54,266 nucleotides of DNA, taken from assembly GCF_937863485.1 (NCBI RefSeq), contig NZ_CALMFY010000142.1, positions 1-54,266 on the forward strand, read 5' to 3'. Of this stretch, positions 1-7,023 are shown one piece after another (position 1 is the stretch's first letter; each line of letters opens with the position of its first letter). The translations under genes were made by a program, and so were the position numbers. The DNA comes from an uncultured Nostoc sp. (GTDB taxonomy: Bacteria; Cyanobacteriota; Cyanobacteriia; Cyanobacteriales; Nostocaceae). The notes under the pieces were generated by a model, which worked only from the letters and a program-made list of their open reading frames with translations, was not told where the DNA came from and searched no databases.

Positions 1-636
1 CCCCCCTCCTCTATCAGGATTGCAGTAGCCCGCGATCGCGCTTTTAATTTCTATTACCAAGACAATCTCGATTTGCTGCAAAACCTTGGTGCAGAATTGG
101 TTTTCTGGAGTCCCTTAGAAGATGCTGCAATACCAAAAGATGTGCAGGGAATGTATTTTGGGGGTGGTTTCCCAGAAGTTTTTGCCCAGCAATTAGCAGA
201 AAATATCAGCGTTCGTGATGCAGTGAAAACAGCAATTTTGAAAGGAATGCCTACAGTTGCTGAATGTGGAGGATTGATGTATTTATGTGAGCAAATTATC
301 GATTTTGAGGGTAAGTCTTGGTCGATGGCGGGAGTTTTACCCACATCTGCTGTGATGGGTGGACGTTTAACTTTGGGATATCGTCGTGCAGTAGCTTTGC
401 AAGATAATCTTTTAGTGAAGGTAGGTACAACTGTTTACGGACATGAGTTTCATCGTTCCCGTTTAACTTTAACTCCCACTCAGCCCCTATTTGAAACTTC
501 TCGTTACGATTGTGACGAAAATATGGGATGCGAGGGATGGGGTTTACCGACAAATGTTCATGCTTCTTATGTTCATCTCCATTGGGGAGAAAGTGGAGAG
601 ATACCACAACGGTTTATTAAGCAATGTAAAAGTTAG
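1..636 (+). CDS. cbiA: Cobyrinate a,c-diamide synthase, C-terminal part (gene cut by window start)
   Basis: The frame is open from base 1 and ends at TAG 634-636, so the gene starts upstream. About 211 residues are present, corresponding to the end of the ATP-binding half and the glutamine amidotransferase domain of the CbiA/CobB family. Visible signatures are the FGGGFPE segment, the nucleophile-cysteine motif AECGGLMYL and the late VYGHEFHRS histidine region. The family amidates the a- and c-carboxylates of cobyrinate using glutamine and ATP in cobalamin (pseudocobalamin) synthesis in the cytoplasm. CobQ, a relative, shares the amidotransferase fold, but FGGGFPE and GHEFH fit CbiA better. 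The next gene is convergent. Confidence 0.93.
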   Translation, partial: PPSSIRIAVARDRAFNFYYQDNLDLLQNLGAELVFWSPLEDAAIPKDVQGMYFGGGFPEVFAQQLAENISVRDAVKTAILKGMPTVAECGGLMYLCEQIIDFEGKSWSMAGVLPTSAVMGGRLTLGYRRAVALQDNLLVKVGTTVYGHEFHRSRLTLTPTQPLFETSRYDCDENMGCEGWGLPTNVHASYVHLHWGESGEIPQRFIKQCKS

Positions 637-665
637 TACTTTTACGCCAACTAGCAATAAATTTG

Positions 666-1196
666 CTAACATTTGTAAACAATACCATTATTAATATCTC
701 TTTCAGCTTTAAAAAGGTTTTCAAAAGTATAAAGATTGAAAATTGTCTGATGTTCTCGATACTGATGATTATCTCTACAACTTACCTGAATATCATCAAT
801 AGACCAGTTGGCAAAACCGATTCCCTTACAACTCTTTAGAACTATCCGTATTCCCGGCATTTGGGTTGTTCCTGTTCTCCAACCTTTGGAAGTAATGTAA
901 TAGGACAAGGTTGCTTTAAATTGGTTATCAGCGAACTTGATTAGGATCAATTTCATGTCATCTAAAACAAAATGTTCTTGACTTCTATCAAGTATATTGC
1001 TGAAGATACATCTATCATTCCATTTATTGAATTTGCTGAATAAGTCTGGAGTTTCTATAGGTTTAGAACGTTCTAGCCTCTCATAACAAGAAGTTGTCGC
1101 TTGTTCTTGAGTAGTATTCATCTTGATTTCACATCCATCTGCTAAAAGTGTTGATAGAAACGACTGTAATCCTACCCCAATAAGGTGTTCTGTCAA
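666..1196 (-). CDS. Hypothetical protein, family not recognised
   Basis: Reading frame of 176 codons ending convergently with the cobalamin gene, 29 bp between stops. I recognise no domain. The protein is mixed alpha/beta in composition, has seven cysteines and no signal peptide or membrane segment. An internal methionine (MNTTQEQATT, start at 1121) is an alternative start giving 151 residues; neither start has a strong ribosome binding site. Residues 36-176 (from SCYERLERS) look like ordinary globular protein, which is the main reason to accept it. Coding status is plausible, not proven. Confidence 0.5.
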   Translation of the reverse strand: MTEHLIGVGLQSFLSTLLADGCEIKMNTTQEQATTSCYERLERSKPIETPDLFSKFNKWNDRCIFSNILDRSQEHFVLDDMKLILIKFADNQFKATLSYYITSKGWRTGTTQMPGIRIVLKSCKGIGFANWSIDDIQVSCRDNHQYREHQTIFNLYTFENLFKAERDINNGIVYKC

Positions 1197-1608
1197 TAAT
1201 ATTCTTAATAAGTTGCTATAAATTAACCTGAGTTCGACACTTATAAAAGGGCAAAAGGCTTGCTAAATATGAATTTAAGAAATTGGGCAGGTATGATGAT
1301 GACGAAGATTTATGGAGAATCAGCAAAAAAGTCACAAAAAAACGCCGAGACTAATAAATATCTAAGAAAAATCATAGTCTCGACTATATCTCAATACAGT
1401 TCAGTTAAGGCTTAACTAAAGCTTGTGGTAGCAAGTGCCACAGTTAACCATCCACACTCATGTGAACGTCGCAGTCAATCCAAGATGCAATACCAATGCA
1501 CTCCCTTTAACTGTTAATGCGTTCCGTTACATTAAAAACGCTACGCTTTTACGTGAAACTCTACTTAGTAGTGTTTTGGAACCTGCACAGGAACCAAACC
1601 GCTATTTC
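1197..1608. other. Spacer with hairpins and a possible gene relic
   Basis: No complete gene seen. A stop-bounded stretch 1247-1354 on + reads as a charged C-terminal-like peptide (KYEFKKLGRYDDDEDLW...) but has no start codon, so it may be a relic. An inverted repeat CGAGACTA (1346-1353) / TAGTCTCG (1375-1382) overlaps its end. A copy of a dispersed repeat end follows at 1392-1409. Confidence 0.4.
1392..1417. repeat. Dispersed repeat end CAATACAGTTCAGTTAAG plus palindrome
   Basis: The 18-mer CAATACAGTTCAGTTAAG at 1392-1409 is identical to the left end of the 285-bp element at 19245 and similar to a variant at 20796. Here it runs into a palindrome AGTTAAG-G-CTTAACT (1403-1417). No matching inverted partner was found nearby, so this looks like a solo end. 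Confidence 0.6.
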
Positions 1609-2076
1609 TCACTCTCTGCTAAAAGCCCCTGGATTTGTCCGTGGGGAATTCGTTACATTCATATCGTCATTCAATCTGCGAATCAGACGGGATAACTCAC
1701 GAATGATATTCACCGCAATTTCGGGAGTTTCTTCGATCGCATCATAAAGTTGTTCTTGCGTCAGTTCTAAAAATTCGCAAGGTTCCAGAGTAGTTGCGGT
1801 GGCGGAACGAGGTTGAGTATCAAATACTGCCATCTCACCAAAGTATTTTCCCTGTTCCACCTCTGCAAGTTGTTTATTCCCAATGTGAACTTTAACTCGA
1901 CCTGATACGACAATATAGAGCGATCGCCCTTCTTCTCCTTGGCGAAAGATGGTGTAATTAGCTGGAAATGACAGTTCGTTCATCACTGAAGTGAGCCGCA
2001 CTATAAAATCATCCCGCAATTCCTTAAAAATTGGGACTCGCCGGACAAATAATAAACGGTCAACACTGGTTAGCAT
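1609..2076 (-). CDS. Cyclic-nucleotide-binding domain protein (stand-alone)
   Basis: 155 residues, essentially one cNMP-binding domain of the CRP/PKA type. Residues about 13-130 follow the beta-roll pattern: FKELRDDFI helix, GEEGRSLYIVVSGRVKV, then the phosphate-binding cassette FGEMAVFDTQPRSATATT with the conserved Glu and Arg. A helical tail (residues 115-142) follows but there is no helix-turn-helix, so it is not a CRP-type regulator. Such single-domain proteins are common in cyanobacteria, sometimes next to HEAT-repeat or channel genes; no such partner is adjacent here. It probably senses cAMP, cGMP or a related ligand; target unknown. Confidence 0.85.
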   Translation of the reverse strand: MLTSVDRLLFVRRVPIFKELRDDFIVRLTSVMNELSFPANYTIFRQGEEGRSLYIVVSGRVKVHIGNKQLAEVEQGKYFGEMAVFDTQPRSATATTLEPCEFLELTQEQLYDAIEETPEIAVNIIRELSRLIRRLNDDMNVTNSPRTNPGAFSRE

Positions 2077-2298
2077 AATTACAAGTTAAACATCCAACAT
2101 TACTATACATTTTCAAACTGAAGCCACGAGATTAGTCATATTAACCGATGTTTAGCACTAGCTGCCAAGAATATCCCAGGCTTAACCGACAGAAATCCAC
2201 TTAGTAGGGACTTCCAGTTAAAAAAACATCCCATCTCCGGGGCGCAAGGACAAGATCCCCTACAAATGTACAAATAATTTTGGATAATTTATTTTTTG

Positions 2299-2491
2299 TC
2301 AGTCCCGTATATCTTCGAGATCCAGTGTCTCAATGAGCGCCGCGAGATCGTCGGCGTACCTATCCATTTCATTGCTGGTTCCAGGGCTGGCTTGACCGCC
2401 CATGTCCGCGACGGTCATGGGCGATCGCGCGATAACCATTGTCTGCTAAGAAGACCAGTTGCTCGTCCCAGGCATCAGCATTAAGCGGGCT
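2299..2491 (-). pseudogene. Truncated, frameshifted alpha/beta hydrolase fragment (chloroperoxidase/arylesterase type)
   Basis: Directly after the stop codon of the upstream SDR the frame reads [18 protein letters not shown], then [14 protein letters not shown], the classic early region of non-heme chloroperoxidase-like hydrolases. It hits a stop, but a shift of frame continues the family sequence ([18 protein letters not shown]) to a TGA at 2299-2301. Only about 64 codons of a usual roughly 275-residue protein remain: the first two dozen residues, the nucleophile elbow and the C-terminal half are missing. The junction with the SDR stop suggests a deletion. Nonfunctional relic. Confidence 0.75.
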
Positions 2492-3245
<754 letters not shown>

Positions 3246-3301
3246 AGTGATGTTTTTTTTGAATCAGGTTTAGAGACTAGTAAGTCTAGATTACATATCG
3301 T

Positions 3302-4066
3302 TCAAGCTGTAAAGCCACCATCAATCTTTAGGTTGGCACCAGTGACAAAGGCGGCTTCAGGACTGGCAAGATAGGAAACCAAGCCAGCAACCTCATCGCT
3401 CTGTCCGTAGCGACCGAGGGCAATTATCTTTTTCAGCCCATCGGCAAAGTCCCCTTCTGCCGGGTTCATATCGGTCTCAATCGGGCCAGGTTGAATGTTG
3501 TTGACGGTGATGCCGCGAGGTGCAAGATCACGGGCGAGACCGCGGGTAAAGCTGGCGTTGGCGCAGCCCGCCGTAGGCATCGCTCCCTTAGTCAACGCAT
3601 AGACCGAGATCCCAGCAAAAGGGGTGGAATCACTGCTGACGCTGCCAATCATGATGATCCGTCCACCCTCACCCAGATGGCGAATCGCCTCCTGAGTTGC
3701 CACGAAAACGCCCTTGATGTTCACCGCGACGAGTCGGTCAAACTCATCTATCGAGAACTGGTCGATTAAACCAACAGCGATAACTCCGGCGTTGTTTACG
3801 AGGATGTCGAGGCGACCTAAGGTGTTGACTGTCTCGGCGACGGCGTGTTTCACCGCTTCAACATTGGCACTGTCAGCGGCAAGTGCCAAGGCTTTTCCAC
3901 CTGCCGCTTCGATCGCAAGCACCACCTCGTCGGCTTTTTGGGGTGAACTAGTGTAGGTGAGGGCGACTGCTGCGCCATCGTGGGCGAGACGTTTAGCGAT
4001 CGCTGCTCCTAGACCGCGTGAACCGCCCGTAACTAATGCAACTTTTCCTGCGAGTGTTTTTCCCAT
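3302..4066 (-). CDS. SDR family oxidoreductase, TetR-associated, with in-frame repeat insertion
   Basis: 254 residues, classical NAD(P)H-dependent SDR. Cofactor motif TGGSRGLG at 13-20, NNAG at 91-94, catalytic Ser around 142-145, YALTK with Tyr156 and Lys160, and the C-terminal DGGFTA. TYTSSPQKADEV after strand 2 suggests NADP preference as in FabG-like enzymes. Residues about 163-170 (MPTAGCAN) interrupt the usual helix between the active-site Lys and SFTRGLARDLAPRG; the DNA there is a dispersed palindromic repeat. The helix follows the active site, so activity may be altered. It is divergent from a TetR regulator, which probably controls it. Substrate unknown. Confidence 0.88.
   Translation of the reverse strand: MGKTLAGKVALVTGGSRGLGAAIAKRLAHDGAAVALTYTSSPQKADEVVLAIEAAGGKALALAADSANVEAVKHAVAETVNTLGRLDILVNNAGVIAVGLIDQFSIDEFDRLVAVNIKGVFVATQEAIRHLGEGGRIIMIGSVSSDSTPFAGISVYALTKGAMPTAGCANASFTRGLARDLAPRGITVNNIQPGPIETDMNPAEGDFADGLKKIIALGRYGQSDEVAGLVSYLASPEAAFVTGANLKIDGGFTA
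3555..3583. repeat. Dispersed palindromic repeat inserted in SDR coding sequence
   Basis: GC-rich 29-nt stretch with GCG/CGC ends and the core GCAGCCCGCCGTAGGCAT. It resembles a short palindrome that recurs in Nostoc genomes (from memory, not searched). It falls inside the SDR gene, codes for about eight extra residues in frame (MPTAGCAN) and has no counterpart in the usual SDR alignment. Confidence 0.6.
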
Positions 4067-4109
4067 AATTTGCTCTACTGGGCATAATAGTTGCCAATCA
4101 AGATTTATT

Positions 4110-4121
4110 TACCAATCGGTA
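4110..4121. promoter_or_regulatory. Candidate TetR operator between divergent genes
   Basis: TACC-AATC-GGTA inverted repeat, 44 bp from the SDR start and 56 bp from the TetR start. TetR-family regulators commonly bind such short palindromes between themselves and their divergent target. Inference from position and symmetry only. Confidence 0.45.
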
Positions 4122-4176
4122 CAAAAAGTATCCCCTGATTAAATCTTGCTGTCAAGGAAGTTTTATACTCAAAGGT

Positions 4177-4785
4177 ATGGAAACGAGAAAGTCTCATAAA
4201 GTACAGGGACGTCCTCGCGCTTTTGATATTGACGAAGCTTTAGAGCAAGCTTTGCAGATGTTCTGGCGCAAGGGCTATCTGGGAACATCCCTTACGGATC
4301 TAACAGAGGCGATGGGCATTAACCGTCCGAGCCTCTATGCTACCTTTGGCAACAAGGAAACTTTATTCCGCAAGGTGCTTGATCGCTATAGTGATAGGCA
4401 AACAGCCTACCTTCGTGAGGCACTTGAGGAGCCAACTGCACGTAGAGTCATCGAGCGGATGATGTATGGTGTTGTTGACTTACTGACTAATCCGTGCAAT
4501 CCCTCAAAATGTCTCTTTGCACTGAGTATGCTTTCATGTCGAGATCCGGACGATCCGCTCCATCAAGAATTGGCAGAACGCCGAGTCTTAGGCGAGATTG
4601 CAATACGCGATCGCTTCGAGCGTGCTTTATCAGAAGGTGACTTGCCGTCTGATATTGATCCTGCTACCCTTGCTCGTTTTGTCGTAACTGTCAACTTTGG
4701 GATGTCCGTTCAAGCAGCGAGTGGAGCCAGTCGCGCCCAACTCCTAGAGGTTGTTCAGACGGCATTGCGAGCCTGTCGAATATAA
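4177..4785 (+). CDS. TetR/AcrR family transcriptional regulator
   Basis: 202 residues. N-terminal TetR helix-turn-helix at about 16-65: RAFDIDEALEQALQMFWRKG, TSLTDLTEAMGI, RPSLYATFGNKETLF. The remaining helical part is the ligand and dimer domain, with a cysteine-bearing segment (NPCNPSKCLFALSMLSC) that might sense thiol-reactive ligands, which is speculation. Transcribed divergently from the SDR pair, so a repressor of those genes and itself is likely. The Rx-G-R-P-R lead-in is typical of cyanobacterial AcrR-type repressors of SDR/oxidoreductase genes. Confidence 0.92.
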   Translation: METRKSHKVQGRPRAFDIDEALEQALQMFWRKGYLGTSLTDLTEAMGINRPSLYATFGNKETLFRKVLDRYSDRQTAYLREALEEPTARRVIERMMYGVVDLLTNPCNPSKCLFALSMLSCRDPDDPLHQELAERRVLGEIAIRDRFERALSEGDLPSDIDPATLARFVVTVNFGMSVQAASGASRAQLLEVVQTALRACRI

Positions 4786-5194
4786 GGGACTACCAAATAA
4801 TCCCCTTGGGGACTGCTTCCTCCACTTTTTCTCTGATTATCATTCTTATCTAGGCTATGCAGCTTTATTTAATCATTTTTGGGTCATTTATTTTTTTTGT
4901 AGTCCCTAAAGTTATTAATCACTTTTATTTATCATTTTAAAAAACAAGAGTATTTGCTCTTATTTGGATGAAAGCCATAATATTGACTTCATGAGCTCCC
5001 AAGGTACCTTGCTGAGGAAAAAAACACCAATTTGATTGGAGGCAATCGCCTCTAAAAACTGGGGAACTGGCTGATGACTAGCGAAGATCGGTTGTCCTTA
5101 GGTAAAACAGTCACAAAATCTCCTGAACTGCCCTCATTGCCAGAAGCAGAGAAGGACTAAGACAAACAGCATTGAATTATCGTGAGCAAAAATT
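4786..5194. other. Spacer between TetR gene and CadD-type gene
   Basis: AT-rich after the TetR stop. The second half (about 5040-5160) looks like decayed coding sequence: a 28-codon frame 5074-5160 (MTSEDRLSLGKTVTKSPELP...) has normal codon texture but no recognisable family. No clear promoter, hairpin or repeat seen. Confidence 0.35.
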
Positions 5195-5866
5195 ATGAGT
5201 TGGCTAATTAGTACATTTTTTATTGGAATCTCTGCTGCTTTTGCAACCACCTTTGATGACAATTTATACTTGACAGCTTTCTTCGGAAAAGTCAATCGCA
5301 GCTTTCGTCCTAAGCATATTGTTCTCGGTGAATTTCTGGGATTCACTACTTTAGTATGTGCTAGTCTCCCTGGTTTCTTCGGCGGTTTGATTATTCCAAG
5401 CACCTGGATTGGTTTGCTAGGTTTGCTTCCCATCGCCATTGGTATCAGTAATCTCATCAGTCGAGATGACGAAACAGAGACAGTGCAAGCGGTATCAGTT
5501 GACTTAACTCCTGCCAAATCTGGACGGCAGAAGAAATCACTATTGGCAACCATCCGCGATCCTCAAACTTACCGCGTTTCCGCTGTCACCATTGCCAATG
5601 GAGGAAACAACATTGGGATCTATGTACCCTTGTTTGCCAGTAGCAATCTTCCAAGTTTAGGTGTAATTCTGTGTACTTGCTACTTGAGTGTTGGGGTGTG
5701 GTGCTTACTCTCTTACAACCTGACTCGTAATCCTCTGATGACTCCGGTTTTAACTCGCTATGGTCGAAAAGTCTTCCCATTTGTCTTAATTTACTTGGGA
5801 CTCTCTATCTTAATTAAAAGTGAATCATATCGACTTTTACCTAGTCTGGCAATGCTTTCCAATTAG
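5195..5866 (+). CDS. CadD-family cation transporter / cadmium resistance-like membrane protein
   Basis: 223 residues with about five or six hydrophobic segments: STFFIGISAAFATTF, LGFTTLVCASLPGFFGGL, WIGLLGLLPIAIGIS, then a hydrophilic loop 90-115, then ILCTCYLSVGVWCLLSYNL and VFPFVLIYLGLSILI. DDNLYLTAFF near residue 20 and the ANGGNNIGIYVPLFA motif near residue 139 are hallmarks of the Cad (CadD) family of inner-membrane transporters. Members confer cadmium or quaternary ammonium resistance in firmicutes; the cyanobacterial substrate is not established. ATG at 5195 has no strong ribosome binding site. Monocistronic by layout. Confidence 0.85.
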   Translation: MSWLISTFFIGISAAFATTFDDNLYLTAFFGKVNRSFRPKHIVLGEFLGFTTLVCASLPGFFGGLIIPSTWIGLLGLLPIAIGISNLISRDDETETVQAVSVDLTPAKSGRQKKSLLATIRDPQTYRVSAVTIANGGNNIGIYVPLFASSNLPSLGVILCTCYLSVGVWCLLSYNLTRNPLMTPVLTRYGRKVFPFVLIYLGLSILIKSESYRLLPSLAMLSN

Positions 5867-6306
5867 GCGTGAGGCGATCGCCTACAGTGGGCGCTTTGCA
5901 CGATGTCTACGATGGTCACTGAGCTTGTCGTACCCTTACGGGGAAGCAAGCTAGCAAGAGCGTCTCCAAGAGTTGTGCGGGCTATGACGCTCCAATACTC
6001 GCTATCGGCGTCGCACCTAATCTGAAAACTTGTTACCTGGGGATACGATGTCTGACGACAAGCTACCACGCGTCTATGCAATGAGCCACTGAAAATTATT
6101 GATGGATGCTATGTCCCTCATCTAACCGAAAAATCAGCTTATCGTTTCCCATCCCAAAAGATTTTTTAATCACTTGAATTTATCAATTTGAATCAGAATA
6201 ATATTTGATGTTATCAATCCATTTATCTAAAGTGAGAAGAAAGCAGATTATTGATCGCTCTTATAAAAGCAAGCTCACCACTACGAATCATCATCGGAAG
6301 GAACTA
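5867..6306. other. Spacer with dispersed repeat, upstream of pentapeptide gene
   Basis: No gene supported. It holds the composite repeat at 5944-5981 and HIP1-like sites. The last 100 bp are AT-rich and probably carry the promoter of the pentapeptide-repeat gene. Confidence 0.5.
5944..5981. repeat. Dispersed repeat, copy 1 (AAGCAAGCTAGCAAGAGCG family)
   Basis: AAGCAAGCTAGCAAGAGCG at 5944-5962 followed by GTCTCCAAGAGTTGTGCGGG. The 19-mer recurs exactly at 36411-36429 and 50445-50463, each preceded by a TACGG/GTAGG-type stem arm. At the second copy both halves are present but separated by an extra 36 bp. Confidence 0.75.
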
Positions 6307-6945
6307 ATGAATAAACCAAATCCAAAAAAATTAACTCAGTGGATCGTAACAGCAGTATTTCTGGTACTTATAGCAGGATTTTCTCTGCTTGACCAACCCA
6401 GCGTTAGAGCTTTAACACTAACACCATCCATACCTACGGGATCTAAACTAGGTCCAGTAATGCCTCCGGTTACATCGCCAATGGACTCTGTAACTTCCCC
6501 AGTAATATCTCCGGTTGCTTTGCCAATAGTGTCTGTAGCAGAAAACGTTAGACGTTTATTACAAACCAATGAATGTGTCGGGTGTAACCTAACTGGAGCA
6601 ATGCTAAAGGATGTAAATCTGCAAGCGGCAAACTTGGAGGGTGCTAACTTACAAAATGCAGACTTAGAAAGGGCTAACTTGCAGCAAACAAACTTACAAG
6701 GGGCTAATTTTCAAGGAGCAGATTTAGGCAAGGTAAACCTTTTGGGAGCAAACCTGTTGGGAGCAAACTTATTTGATGCAGACCTAGAAAAAGCCAACCT
6801 GCTGGGAGCAAACCTACAAGCGGCTAACCTACAGGGCGCAGACTTGGAAAAGACAAATCTGACAAATGCAAACATGCAGGGGGTTAACCTGATGGGGGTT
6901 GATTTGGAAGATGCTATCAGACCAGAAGGATTCACTATTCAGTAA
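6307..6945 (+). CDS. Exported pentapeptide-repeat protein
   Basis: 212 residues from ATG 6307, which is preceded by AGGAAC at a good distance; an in-frame ATG at 6205 would add 34 residues that hide the signal sequence. Residues 10-35 form a Sec-type signal or membrane anchor (WIVTAVFLVLIAGF). A Pro/Val/Thr-rich linker follows (about 40-75), then NECVGCNLTGAML and roughly 19 pentapeptide units of the A(N/D)LxX type (NLQAANLEGANLQNADLERA), forming a right-handed quadrilateral helix. The CxxC before the first coil is common in cyanobacterial members. Periplasmic or thylakoid-lumen location is likely; function unknown. Confidence 0.88.
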   Translation: MNKPNPKKLTQWIVTAVFLVLIAGFSLLDQPSVRALTLTPSIPTGSKLGPVMPPVTSPMDSVTSPVISPVALPIVSVAENVRRLLQTNECVGCNLTGAMLKDVNLQAANLEGANLQNADLERANLQQTNLQGANFQGADLGKVNLLGANLLGANLFDADLEKANLLGANLQAANLQGADLEKTNLTNANMQGVNLMGVDLEDAIRPEGFTIQ

Positions 6946-6986
6946 TTAAACTGAAGTTCTTTGGGCAAATTTACTAAAAAACCTCA

Positions 6987-7023
6987 AAAGCCTGATTCAG
7001 TAATGAATACAGGCTTTAATTTT
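6987..7023. terminator. Bidirectional-type terminator between pentapeptide gene and recJ
   Basis: Stem AAAGCCTG (6987-6994) / CAGGCTTT (7010-7017), 15-nt loop, then AATTTTT. It lies just after the pentapeptide gene stop and before the convergent recJ stop. Confidence 0.75.

Noticed and set aside
1247..1354. Stop-bounded charged peptide KYEFKKLGRYDDDEDLW...
   Set aside because: It looks like a protein C-terminus but has no start codon and no recognised family; too short to call as a gene or a named pseudogene.
5074..5160. 28-codon frame upstream of the CadD-like gene
   Set aside because: Codon texture is plausible, but there is no family, and the upstream frame suggests a fragment; left as spacer content.
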